Shown here: positions 18,446 through 26,992 of the stretch, piece by piece
Position numbering within the stretch: position 1 is the stretch's first letter
Layout: every line of letters starts with the position of its first letter
Source of the DNA: Alphaproteobacteria bacterium
GTDB taxonomy: Bacteria > Pseudomonadota > Alphaproteobacteria > Caulobacterales > Aquidulcibacteraceae
NCBI GenBank assembly: GCA_016124655.1
Contig: WGNI01000014.1
Span: forward strand, 1-63,462
Direction of reading: 5' to 3'
DNA length: 63,462 nucleotides
The notes under the pieces: model-generated
What the model saw: only the letters and a program-made list of their open reading frames with translations
What the model was told of the DNA's origin: nothing
Database searches by the model: none
Position numbers and translations under genes: made by a program

Positions 18446-19077
18446 GCGGAAAGTCCAACACGGCCGAATTGACTCCGATCCTCACTGACGCAGCCGCGCA
18501 CATCAGTGCCTATGTCGAGCGTCTCTCCGCAACGATGAAGACGTTCGATTGGTCGCCGGTCACAACGTTGGCGCACGATCTCGCGGATGCGACGCAATCC
18601 CGTCGGCAAGTGTTTCTGTGTGGCAATGGCGGCTCGGCTGGCAACGCAGTGCACCTCGCCAACGACTTCCTCTACGGCGTCGCCAAGCGTCCCGGCTCCG
18701 CGTTGCGCGTCATCGCGTTGCCGGCCAATCCCGCCGTGCTCACGTGTCTCGCAAACGATGAGGGTTACGACCGTATATTCGAGATTCAGCTGCGCGAACT
18801 CGCCAACAAGGGCGACGTGCTGATTGTCTTCTCGGGCAGCGGCAATTCGCCCAATATCCTCAGGGCGCTGGACGCGGCCCGCGAGATGGGTCTGCGCAGT
18901 TATGCAGTGCTGGGCTATGCGGGCGGCAAGGCGAAGGCGTTGGCTGACGTACCGATCCACTTCCCGATCGATGACATGCAGATCTCCGAAGACGTACAGC
19001 TCATCATCGGGCACATGCTGATGCAGTGGCTGTGGGCGAATCGCGAGGCGCTGCAGGCGGGCGCCGCGGCTGCATGA
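18442..19077 (+). CDS. SIS-domain sugar-phosphate isomerase, GmhA-like
   Basis: 211 residues. LCGNGGSAGNAVHLANDF near residue 56 is the sugar-phosphate loop typical of GmhA/DiaA, followed by LANDEGYDRIFEIQL near residue 107 and LIVFSGSGNSPNIL near residue 128. GmhA converts sedoheptulose 7-phosphate to heptose 7-phosphate, the first step to heptose nucleotides. The start overlaps the previous stop (ATGA). With a transketolase, a HAD phosphatase and heptose-type nucleotidyltransferases in the same locus, a heptose role is a reasonable inference. Confidence 0.88.
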   Translation: MSGKSNTAELTPILTDAAAHISAYVERLSATMKTFDWSPVTTLAHDLADATQSRRQVFLCGNGGSAGNAVHLANDFLYGVAKRPGSALRVIALPANPAVLTCLANDEGYDRIFEIQLRELANKGDVLIVFSGSGNSPNILRALDAAREMGLRSYAVLGYAGGKAKALADVPIHFPIDDMQISEDVQLIIGHMLMQWLWANREALQAGAAAA

Positions 19078-20072
19078 ACTTGTCGCCGCGTTTCCTGGTT
19101 CTCGGCTCTAACTCGTTTTCGGGCGCGACGTTTTGCGACTTCCTTGCTGAGCAAGGCCATGAAGTCATCGCCACCAGTCGCTCGCCAGAACCGCACGAAG
19201 CAATGCTTCCGTATAAATGGGCAAAGCGACCAAGCGGGGTGCAGTTCCACAGGGTCGACATCAATCACGACCTGGACGCACTCGATGCGCTCTTGAGGGC
19301 GGAGCGCATCACGCACGTGGTCAATTTTGCCGCGCAGAGCATGGTTGGCGAAAGCTGGGCCAATCCAGATCATTGGATGATGACAAACGTCGTCTCGACG
19401 GTACGTTTGCATGAGCGCCTTCGACGATATGACGGCCTCGAACGCTACGTGCACGTCACCACGCCTGAAGTGTACGGCTCGACGGAAGGTTGGGTTCGCG
19501 AGGACTACCGCTTCAATCCGTCCACGCCTTACGCAGTCTCGCGCGCAGCGGGCGACATGTCGCTAAAGTCCTACTTTGACGCCTACGGGTTCCCGTTTGT
19601 CGCCACGCGCGCGGCCAATGTGTACGGACCGGGACAACAACTATATCGGATTATCCCGCGAACGATTTACGCCGCCATGACCGGCCAGAAACTGAAGCTC
19701 GACGGCGGCGGCAAGTCGGTGCGCGTGTTTATCCACATGCGCGACGTGTCGGACGCGACACTAAAGATTTCGCTCAACGGAACCCTCGGCGAGACGTATC
19801 ACATCTCCGGATACGAACTTGTTTCCATCCGTCAGCTGGTCGAGATGATCCTTGCCCGGCTCGGAAAACCATTCGACGACTATGTCGAGATTGGGCCGGA
19901 GCGTCCGGGAAAGGACACAGCCTACACCCTCGACAGTTTTAAGCTCCGCACTGACCTCGGCTGGCGCGACGTAATCAGCCTCGAACAGGGGGTCGCCGAT
20001 GTCATTGCGTGGGCCGAACGCTTTTCCGGCGTTTTGGATCAGTTGCCCGCGCGCTACGAGCATAAGCCATGA
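19074..20072 (+). CDS. NDP-sugar 4,6-dehydratase-like protein
   Basis: 332 residues. Rossmann segment FLVLGSNSFSGATF near residue 8, NFAAQSMVGESW near residue 85, TTPEVYGSTEGW near residue 129, then YAVSRAAGD. The active-site YxxxK motif reads YxxxR here, a conservative change seen directly in the sequence. TRAANVYGPGQQLYRIIPRT is typical of dTDP-glucose/GDP-mannose dehydratase relatives. It likely makes a 4-keto-6-deoxy sugar nucleotide. The ATG overlaps the previous stop. Substrate nucleotide and the effect of the Arg are unresolved. Confidence 0.88.
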   Translation: MNLSPRFLVLGSNSFSGATFCDFLAEQGHEVIATSRSPEPHEAMLPYKWAKRPSGVQFHRVDINHDLDALDALLRAERITHVVNFAAQSMVGESWANPDHWMMTNVVSTVRLHERLRRYDGLERYVHVTTPEVYGSTEGWVREDYRFNPSTPYAVSRAAGDMSLKSYFDAYGFPFVATRAANVYGPGQQLYRIIPRTIYAAMTGQKLKLDGGGKSVRVFIHMRDVSDATLKISLNGTLGETYHISGYELVSIRQLVEMILARLGKPFDDYVEIGPERPGKDTAYTLDSFKLRTDLGWRDVISLEQGVADVIAWAERFSGVLDQLPARYEHKP

Positions 20073-20109
20073 TGTTGGGAGACGACCGAGAACCCATGGG
20101 GCGCCTGAC

Positions 20110-20964
20110 ATGACGACAGCAGCAAAAGCAATTCATGTGCGCGCGGGGATCGACGCGCTGGCGCTGAAGAAGCAGGCGGCGATCCTGCGCGGCGAGGCCA
20201 TCCAAATGAGCCACGCATCCGGCTCAGCGCATTTGGGCTCTTCGCTCTCATGCCTCGACGTGCTTACCGCCGCATACTGGGCGGTGCTCAACATTGACCC
20301 GAAGAACCCCACCGACCCGAACCGCGACCGTTTTATATTATCGAAAGGGCACGCCGCTATGGCGCTCTATGCGACGCTGGCGCACCGCGGGTTTTTCCCC
20401 ATCGCAGAACTCGCCACCTACAACAAGGACGACGGCCGCCTCGCTGAACATCCTCCGGCCAACATGCTGCCGGGCGTGGAAGCTGCGACTGGATCGCTTG
20501 GACATGGCCTTCCAATCGGCATTGGCATGGCGCTGGCGGGGCGCCTGAACGGACAAACACATCGCGTGTTCGCTCTGCTCTCCGATGGCGAGAACAACGA
20601 GGGTTCGGTTTGGGAAGCAGCGATGTTTGCAGCCGCACAGAAGCTTGATCGCCTGTGCGTGATCGTTGACTACAACAAGTGGCAAGCCACGGCGCGCTCC
20701 AACGAGACGCTGCAACTCTCGCCCCTGCGAGAAAAGTGGGAAGCCTTCGGTTGGGACGCGCACGAAGTCGACGGCCACGACGTTGTGCGACTCGCGGAAT
20801 TGATGACGAACGTCCCGAACGGTTCGGGCAAGCCGGTCGCGTTCATTGCGCACACCATCAAAGGCAAAGGCGTGTCGTTCATGGAGGACGACAATAACTG
20901 GCACTATCGTGCGCCGACCGCTGAGGAAGTCGCCCGCGCCCGCATAGAACTTGGGCTCGACTGA
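20110..20964 (+). CDS. transketolase-like protein, N-terminal (TPP-binding) subunit
   Basis: 284 residues, the size of the N-terminal half of split transketolases. SGSAHLGSSLSCLDVLTA near residue 37, ILSKGHAAMALYATL near residue 77, GSLGHGLPIGIGMALAG near residue 130, and the diphosphate/Mg motif LSDGENNEGSVWEAA near residue 157. It pairs with the following gene, which supplies the pyrimidine-binding half. Together they should move a two-carbon ketol unit between sugars. Dedicated copies inside glycan clusters can supply sedoheptulose 7-phosphate or a branched-chain unit; which applies here is not known. Confidence 0.92.
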   Translation: MTTAAKAIHVRAGIDALALKKQAAILRGEAIQMSHASGSAHLGSSLSCLDVLTAAYWAVLNIDPKNPTDPNRDRFILSKGHAAMALYATLAHRGFFPIAELATYNKDDGRLAEHPPANMLPGVEAATGSLGHGLPIGIGMALAGRLNGQTHRVFALLSDGENNEGSVWEAAMFAAAQKLDRLCVIVDYNKWQATARSNETLQLSPLREKWEAFGWDAHEVDGHDVVRLAELMTNVPNGSGKPVAFIAHTIKGKGVSFMEDDNNWHYRAPTAEEVARARIELGLD

Positions 20965-20973
20965 GGAACGATA

Positions 20974-21900
20974 ATGCGCAACGCCTTCGCCGATGAACTC
21001 ACCAAGCTCGGCAATGACGACCCACGCGTCATCATGCTGTCGGGCGACATTGGCAACAAACTTTTCGACAAGTTCCGAGCCGCCCACCCGGGGCGCTTCA
21101 TCAATTGCGGCGTCGCCGAACAGAATATGACTGGCGTTGCAGCTGGATTGGCGATGTCCGGTTTTCGCCCGGTCACCTACACCATCACGCCGTTTGTCAC
21201 GACGCGTTGTCTTGAGCAGATTCGCACAGACGTGTGCTACCATGAGGCGCCAGTGACGATAGTGGCAGTGGGCGCCGGGTTGGCCTACGCAGGGCTCGGA
21301 CCTACGCACCACGCCTGCGAGGACCTCGCATTGCTTCGCGCGCTACCAAACATGGTTGTCGTCGCGCCCGGCTGCGAATGGGAAGTGCGCGGGGCGCTGC
21401 GCGCAGCCATGAAACAGGACAAGCCCGTCTACATTCGGATGGGCAAGAAAGGCGAACCTGTTATCCACAAGGGCATCCCGGAAGGTTTCGCGCTTGGCAA
21501 AGCGCTCACCATTGAGACCGGTTCGGACGTGGCGCTCTTGTCGGCAGGCAATATCTTGCCTGAAGTGATCGAAGCCGCTCACCACCTGCGCGAACACGGC
21601 GTCTCTGCGGAAATCGTGTGCTTCCATACGATCAAACCGCTCGACGAGGCGCGGCTTGCTGACGTTTTCTCCCGCTACAAGCTGGTGCTGACGGTGGAAG
21701 AGCATTCGCTGATCGGAGGCTTTGGATCCGCAGTGGCGGAGTGGGCGGTCGATGCGGGCGCGGACACGCGCAAGCTGAAGCGGATTGGCACGCCGGACAA
21801 ATTCTTCAAGATTTCCGGCGAGCAGCAATTTGCTCGCGAAAAGCTTGGTCTTACGGGCCGCCAGATCGCCGAATCCGTGCAGCGAACTCTCGCGCACTGA
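20974..21900 (+). CDS. transketolase-like protein, C-terminal subunit
   Basis: 308 residues. VIMLSGDIGNKLFDKFRAAH near residue 20 and FINCGVAEQNMTGVAAGLA near residue 44 carry the catalytic Glu that activates TPP in the partner subunit. The regulatory C-terminal domain contains VALLSAGNILPEVIEAA near residue 188 and EEHSLIGGFGSAVAEW near residue 242. An AGGAACG ribosome site is 9 bases after the previous stop. The pair works as a heterotetramer in related systems. It belongs to the same operon as the SIS isomerase. Confidence 0.92.
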   Translation: MRNAFADELTKLGNDDPRVIMLSGDIGNKLFDKFRAAHPGRFINCGVAEQNMTGVAAGLAMSGFRPVTYTITPFVTTRCLEQIRTDVCYHEAPVTIVAVGAGLAYAGLGPTHHACEDLALLRALPNMVVVAPGCEWEVRGALRAAMKQDKPVYIRMGKKGEPVIHKGIPEGFALGKALTIETGSDVALLSAGNILPEVIEAAHHLREHGVSAEIVCFHTIKPLDEARLADVFSRYKLVLTVEEHSLIGGFGSAVAEWAVDAGADTRKLKRIGTPDKFFKISGEQQFAREKLGLTGRQIAESVQRTLAH

Positions 21901-21924
21901 CGCGCAACAAGGACACCCTTCACC

Positions 21925-22962
21925 ATGAAAACCACCGCCGCCCTCCTCGTTGCGACGGGTCAGCCGCTTGCAATCGCGGAACTTTCGATTCCGCCCTTAA
22001 GCCCAGGCCAAGTGCTCGTCGAGATCGCATTCTCCGGCGCATGCGGAACGCAGGTCATGGAGTGGCGCGGCGACAAAGGAGAGGACAAGTGGCTTCCCCA
22101 CTGCATGGGCCATGAAGGCACGGGAACTGTACTGGAAGTCGGTTCTGCGGTGACCAAAGTGAAGCCGGGCGACAAGGTCGTGCTGAGCTGGATCAAGGGC
22201 GCGGGATATGAGGCCGGCGGCGCGAAGTATGATTGGAATGGCAAAGTCGTGAACGCCGGCGGCGTGACCACCTTCCAGCGCCATGCCGTCGTCAGCGAAA
22301 ACCGTCTGACCTCTTTTCCTGAGCACCTCTCAATGGATGTTGGCATTCTTCTGGGCTGCGCGGCGCCAACGGGCATGGGAGCAGTTTTCAACGTCCTGCA
22401 GGCAAAGCCCGGCGACACGGTTGCGGTTTTTGGAGTCGGCGGCGTCGGTTTGAATGCATGCATGGCGGCCGCGTTCTCCGGCGCCACGCCCGTCATCGGC
22501 ATCGATCCATCGCCGGCCCGCCGCGCGCTCGCCAAGTCATTCGGCTGCTCCCACGTGATCGACCCCACCGAGGCCGACGTCGCAGCTGAGATCCGAAAGA
22601 TCGTACCGCAAGGCGTCGACCTCGCGGTCGAAGCGACTGGACTACCGAGCGTGATGGATCAGGCGATCCACGCCACGCGCCAGCAAGGCGGCCGCGCAGT
22701 GGTGATCGGCAACGCCCGCGCTGGCGCACAATTGTCGCTCAATCCGGCTGTCTTCAATCAAGGCAAGAGCCTGCTCGGCACATGGGGCGGCGACAGCGTG
22801 CCCGACCGGGACTATCCGAGATTCGCCAAGCTGATCGGCGCAGACCGCTTCGATGTGCGCGGCCTCTTATCAGCACCCTATAAACTCGAAGACACTGACC
22901 AAGCGCTTCAGGATCTCGCCGCGGGCCGCGTCGGGCGACCGCTTATAGACATGAGCCTTTGA
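21925..22962 (+). CDS. zinc-binding alcohol dehydrogenase family (MDR) protein
   Basis: 345 residues. The catalytic zinc site is suggested by FSGACGTQVMEW near residue 36 and MGHEGTGTVLEVGS near residue 63; the Rossmann motif is FGVGGVGLNACMAA near residue 171. The four-Cys structural zinc lobe of classical ADHs is absent from residues 90-120. Such enzymes oxidise or reduce an alcohol or ketose with NAD(P). Its place directly after the transketolase genes suggests it acts on the transketolase product or on a keto-sugar. This is inference. Confidence 0.87.
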   Translation: MKTTAALLVATGQPLAIAELSIPPLSPGQVLVEIAFSGACGTQVMEWRGDKGEDKWLPHCMGHEGTGTVLEVGSAVTKVKPGDKVVLSWIKGAGYEAGGAKYDWNGKVVNAGGVTTFQRHAVVSENRLTSFPEHLSMDVGILLGCAAPTGMGAVFNVLQAKPGDTVAVFGVGGVGLNACMAAAFSGATPVIGIDPSPARRALAKSFGCSHVIDPTEADVAAEIRKIVPQGVDLAVEATGLPSVMDQAIHATRQQGGRAVVIGNARAGAQLSLNPAVFNQGKSLLGTWGGDSVPDRDYPRFAKLIGADRFDVRGLLSAPYKLEDTDQALQDLAAGRVGRPLIDMSL

Positions 22963-22975
22963 TTGGCGTTTCGGC

Positions 22976-23587
22976 ATGCGAATTGGCATCGACTTCGACA
23001 ATACCATCGCCTGCTATGATGGCGTGTTCTACGCCGCCGCCCTCGAGCGCGGCCTGATACCTTCCAATATCGGCAAGGACAAGAACGCCGTCCGTGACTA
23101 TCTCAACGGCTCGGGCCGCAATGACGACTTCACCGCACTGCAGGGGTACGTCTACGGCGCACGAATGGACCTGGTATCGCCCTATCCGGGATTTGCGAGA
23201 TTCGTAGACCTGGCGCGCGCAGCCGGCCATGACCTTTTCATCGTCAGCCATAAAACCAAAACGCCAATCATAGGCCCGTCGTATGACATGCACGCCGCAG
23301 CGCGCGGTTTCCTTGAGGCGCAAAATTTGACCGGCCCTGACGCCGTGCCAGTCACGAATGTGTTCTTTGAACTCACCAAGGACGCGAAGATGGCGCGCGC
23401 CGCAGCGCTCGACGTCAACGTATTCATCGATGATCTCCCTGAAATCCTCGCCATGGAATCGTTTCCGCCACAGGCGCGCGCAATCTTGTTCGATCCCGAC
23501 CAACAATTCACCGATGGCCAAACCAAGCATGGTGTGTATGAGCGACGAGGCTCCTGGGCCGAGATTGCCACGGCCCTGCTCAGGTGA
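22976..23587 (+). CDS. HAD-like phosphatase of a glycan operon
   Basis: 203 residues. Motif I IGIDFDNTIACYD at residue 3, a Ser/Thr motif FIVSHKTKTP near residue 84, a Lys segment ELTKDAKMARAAAL near residue 131 and motif IV VFIDDLPEIL near residue 147. This is a complete HAD catalytic set. In a heptose pathway a phosphatase of this fold (GmhB) removes the 7-phosphate; this protein is not a close GmhB match by eye, so that role is only a possibility. Its end overlaps the next gene's GTG start. Confidence 0.75.
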   Translation: MRIGIDFDNTIACYDGVFYAAALERGLIPSNIGKDKNAVRDYLNGSGRNDDFTALQGYVYGARMDLVSPYPGFARFVDLARAAGHDLFIVSHKTKTPIIGPSYDMHAAARGFLEAQNLTGPDAVPVTNVFFELTKDAKMARAAALDVNVFIDDLPEILAMESFPPQARAILFDPDQQFTDGQTKHGVYERRGSWAEIATALLR

Positions 23588-24606
23588 TCGATGACGCCGA
23601 CCTCATCGCGGCAGCCGCGCCTCTTTGCCAGCAGGCGAAATGCGCGCCGCCTCGGGGTTTCGAGCGTCTAGCAGGCGGCAAGAACAATCGCGTCTGGCGA
23701 CTCGACCTCGCCGACGGCGAAGCTGTCGTGCTCAAGAGCTACTATCACGATCCCCACGATCCGCGCGACCGGCTCGCGGCGGAGTGGGCATTCCTGACTC
23801 ACGCCTGGGCCCGGGGCGTGACGACGTGCCCGCAGCCGCTTGCGATCGACCATGGCGCGCATCTCGGTCTCTATACATTCATGCGCGGTGTGAAACTTTC
23901 GCCTGGAACGGTGAACGACGCACACGTGCAGGCAGCGCTTGCCTTCGTGCTCGCCGTCAATGCGCCGCCGCGCACAATGGATGCGATGCCCCCGGGGTCG
24001 GAAGCATGCTTCTCTCTCGAGCAACACTTGACGACCGTGGATCGCCGCATCGCTCGCCTCGAGACACTTTCACCGGAAGCGCCGATGCGTGCTGAAGCCG
24101 AACGATTCATCTCCGCCCGCTTGCAGCCAACGTGGGTCCGCGTGCGTGCCAAGATTCTGCAAGAGACTGTCCGGGCTGAGATCTCGATTGACGACCTCAT
24201 CCCGCTTTCCCGCCAGATAATTTCGCCGTCAGACTTTGGATTTCACAACGCCCTCGCCGACGGGCGTGATCTCGCCTTCATCGACTTTGAGTACGCCGGG
24301 CGTGACGACCCGGCCAAACTTGCCTGCGACTTTTTCTGCTGCCCGGAAATCCCTGCCCCAATCAGCCTGCACGACCTGTTCGTCGACGGACTGGTTGCTG
24401 GCCTGTCACTTCAACAGGCGGACGCGGCGCGTTGCCGCTTATTGCTCGACGCCTATCGAGTGAAATGGGCCTGCATCATTCTCAACGTCTTCTTGCCCGG
24501 CGACGCTGCGCGCCGAGCCTTTGCTGATCACGCTGCCAACGCCGCCCGCTGCGCGGAGCAACTCGCGCGCGCCAGCGCGAAACTCGACGAAATCGCCGTG
24601 TATTGA
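23584..24606 (+). CDS. APH-fold kinase, probable sugar or small-molecule kinase
   Basis: 340 residues. LAGGKNNRVWRLDL near residue 29 is the nucleotide loop, VVLKSYYHDP the Lys strand, SPSDFGFHNALADG near residue 217 the catalytic loop with Asp and Asn, and AFIDFEYAGRDDPAKL near residue 232 the Mg-binding segment. This is the aminoglycoside phosphotransferase/choline kinase fold. In a glycan operon it more probably phosphorylates a sugar or alcohol than an antibiotic. The GTG start overlaps the preceding TGA, so translation is coupled. Confidence 0.8.
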   Translation: MIDDADLIAAAAPLCQQAKCAPPRGFERLAGGKNNRVWRLDLADGEAVVLKSYYHDPHDPRDRLAAEWAFLTHAWARGVTTCPQPLAIDHGAHLGLYTFMRGVKLSPGTVNDAHVQAALAFVLAVNAPPRTMDAMPPGSEACFSLEQHLTTVDRRIARLETLSPEAPMRAEAERFISARLQPTWVRVRAKILQETVRAEISIDDLIPLSRQIISPSDFGFHNALADGRDLAFIDFEYAGRDDPAKLACDFFCCPEIPAPISLHDLFVDGLVAGLSLQQADAARCRLLLDAYRVKWACIILNVFLPGDAARRAFADHAANAARCAEQLARASAKLDEIAVY

Positions 24607-24700
24607 TGAAGGCAATGTCCGTCGGAGCGACATTCCCACGCGTCTGGCGCCAGTGCGACAGACATCGTAAACAAGCCCCGCCGTGGCGTGAGGAGCAAAG

Positions 24701-25363
24701 ATGGCGTACCGCGAGTTTGTCAGCCTGATCCACAAATCGACGAAGCGCGATTACCTTCAGCGCGTGAACGAGGTCGACAAGGCAGAGGTTTCTGAGATCG
24801 CCATCAAGTTCGATAAGGACTATTGGGATGGCTCTCGCCTGACCGGTTATGGAGGCTACAAGTACGACGGCCGATGGCGGAAGGTGGCGGACGCCATGAT
24901 TTCCACTTATGGCATTAAGCCGGGTATGCGCATCCTTGATGTGGGCGCCGGAAAGGGCTTTCTTTTGCATGACTTCGCGGAAGCGTGCCCAGGCGTCGAG
25001 GTGCATGGATTGGAGTACTCGCAGTACGCCATCGAGCACGCGATGGAGTCTGTTAAGGATCGTTTTGTGTCCGGTACGGCAGCCAAGCTTCCGTATCCCG
25101 ACAAATACTTCGACCTCGTTGTGTCAATCAACACATTGCACAACCTCTTCAACTACGATCTGCATGACGCGCTGAAAGAAATGGAGCGCGTTTCCCGAGG
25201 CGCCAAGTATCTCTGCGTCGAGGGCTATCGCAACGAGCGCGAGAAAATGAACCTGATGTACTGGCAGATGACGTGCCGCATCTTTCACACACCACAGGAA
25301 TGGGCGTTCGACTTTGCACAGGCGGGATATACCGGCGACTACGAGTTCATTTATTTTGAGTAG
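24701..25363 (+). CDS. class I SAM-dependent methyltransferase
   Basis: 220 residues. Motif I ILDVGAGKGFLLHDFAEAC near residue 79, motif II region VHGLEYSQYAIEHA, motif III KYFDLVVSINTLHNL near residue 127. The N-terminal 70 residues (KDYWDGSRLTGYGGYKYDGR) form an uncommon leader that resembles small methyltransferases of polysaccharide loci. AGGAG precedes the ATG. Last gene of the plus-strand run; the acceptor could be a sugar hydroxyl, but this is inferred from context. Confidence 0.87.
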   Translation: MAYREFVSLIHKSTKRDYLQRVNEVDKAEVSEIAIKFDKDYWDGSRLTGYGGYKYDGRWRKVADAMISTYGIKPGMRILDVGAGKGFLLHDFAEACPGVEVHGLEYSQYAIEHAMESVKDRFVSGTAAKLPYPDKYFDLVVSINTLHNLFNYDLHDALKEMERVSRGAKYLCVEGYRNEREKMNLMYWQMTCRIFHTPQEWAFDFAQAGYTGDYEFIYFE

Positions 25364-25647
25364 GCGCCAATCAGTTCGCGCCAAGGGCACGTCAATTGGT
25401 TACTCCGCTAATCATCATTGACTTGCTGCCTGCACGAAGCGGAGTGATCTGTAGGATTGCCCCCGCCCATCGAAACTGGGAACACCCGACTTCCGCCCTT
25501 CGAAGATCCATCCAAACTTGGAAAGGGGCGTCTCTCTTCCGCGACCGTCGATTCATTCAAGTCCGGCAGCCCGATGCTTGGAGCGGATGGGTCCCTCAAG
25601 GTGCGGCGAGTGGAGAGAAGCGCGCCGGCATTGGAGGCCCGGGACAA
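25364..25647. other. intergenic region between convergent glycan genes
   Basis: 284 bases separating the plus-strand operon from the minus-strand methyltransferase. Two mutually overlapping small frames occur, plus 25,457-25,651 (TTG start) and minus 25,408-25,647; neither has a ribosome site or a recognisable domain. I saw no clear terminator hairpin. Confidence 0.4.
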
Positions 25648-26862
25648 TTAGTCTGCGATTGCGTTCCGAATAGAGCGTTTGCTGGCCGCCAGGATTGATG
25701 CGAACCGACCGCCCGCCGCGGGGAAAGCAGCATTCTTCTCTGCAATCTTGTCCTCGGAGTTCGGCGACACGGCAAACAGGCAGAGCTTGACGCCACGTTC
25801 AACCAGAGCCGCCGATGGCAGGATCGGGATGCGCGCACCCGGCAAATAAAGGCCCTGCTTTTGCGGCGTATCGTCAGCGACGAACTCAACCAAGTCGCTG
25901 AGGCCGTAATAGAGCAGAAAGGCGCATGCAAGGTGTCCTGCGCCAAAGATAGCGATGGGGCCCTCCTCTTCGCGCACGCGCTCGAGATGAGCACGCAACG
26001 CACGCTTTGTGGGCGCGTATTGAGCCGCGAACCTCTTCAGCATTCCGATTTCGGCGCGCGCGGCTTCTGAAACCACATGCGGGCGGGGCGCGCTCATCTT
26101 ACGCGCCACGATGACGAGGCAATTCTCAAACGGCAACGGATAATTGCCCACGCTGATGGTGTTGAACCCAGCCATAGACATCACGTTCTCGAACGTTGCC
26201 GGTGTGAAGTAAAGCGAGTGCTCCTCCCACACCATGCAGATATCGCCGAGCATGAGATTCTTTGTGCAATCCGGGCACTCCACCATGATGTACCCGCCAG
26301 GTTTCACGAGTGCAGCGCAGCCATGGATGAAGTCTCGCAGGTTTTCGGCGTGCTCGATGATGTGACGCACGATCAGCAAGTCTGCAGGCCCGCCGTGTCG
26401 CTCGGCGACGTTCGCCATGGTTTCGGGCTTTGTGCGCTTCTGAACCGTCTCAATGTTCGCGTTAGCGTCTGTCGCATCGAGGTCGGACTTCAGATCAACG
26501 CGCCAGGATACTTCAAATCCATGCTGCGTCCTAAATCGCTCGATTGTCGTATCGTCCTTATAACTCAATCCCGCGATTACCGCCGTTTTAGGCAAGGCGG
26601 TATCGCGCACAATTCCGGCGGCGACATCGTCCAAGTGCTCCTCTGGTTCACGCGAAAATATCCAGTCGTAGGGAGCAATGAGATGCGTGTGCGGTACCGG
26701 CTCAACAAGCTGGATTGTTCCGCAGACCGCGCATTGACCCAGCCTTAGCCCGATCGCGTTCTCAAGCGCATCTTGTGACTTCAGAAAGAAGGTCGAGACA
26801 GGGTGTGCCCCAACGTCGAGCTCGACACTCAATCCCTCTTGGCCGCAAACCAGGCACGCCAT
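25648..26862 (-). CDS. zinc-ribbon C-methyltransferase-like protein (NDP-hexose methyltransferase family)
   Basis: 404 residues. An N-terminal zinc site is formed by CLVC at residue 3 and CAVC near residue 46. The central methyltransferase domain includes DLLIVRHIIEHAENLRDFI near residue 159 and EEHSLYFTPATFENV near residue 214, and the C-terminal domain has IAIFGAGHLACAFLLYYGL near residue 300. This three-part layout is that of NDP-sugar C-methyltransferases such as TylC3. The SAM-binding glycine loop is degenerate. AGGAGG precedes the ATG. A similar protein is encoded at 29,171. Confidence 0.83.
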   Translation of the reverse strand: MACLVCGQEGLSVELDVGAHPVSTFFLKSQDALENAIGLRLGQCAVCGTIQLVEPVPHTHLIAPYDWIFSREPEEHLDDVAAGIVRDTALPKTAVIAGLSYKDDTTIERFRTQHGFEVSWRVDLKSDLDATDANANIETVQKRTKPETMANVAERHGGPADLLIVRHIIEHAENLRDFIHGCAALVKPGGYIMVECPDCTKNLMLGDICMVWEEHSLYFTPATFENVMSMAGFNTISVGNYPLPFENCLVIVARKMSAPRPHVVSEAARAEIGMLKRFAAQYAPTKRALRAHLERVREEEGPIAIFGAGHLACAFLLYYGLSDLVEFVADDTPQKQGLYLPGARIPILPSAALVERGVKLCLFAVSPNSEDKIAEKNAAFPAAGGRFASILAASKRSIRNAIAD

Positions 26863-26992
26863 GCATTCCTCCTATAGCGATCGGCAAAAACGTGCGCGGC
26901 TGCGAGCGCCCAACAACAGAAAGTGGCGAAGTACGCCATCCGCCGATGGGCGCGCAAGCCGCGAAGCGCCAATCTCTGCGGACGCGTCAATT

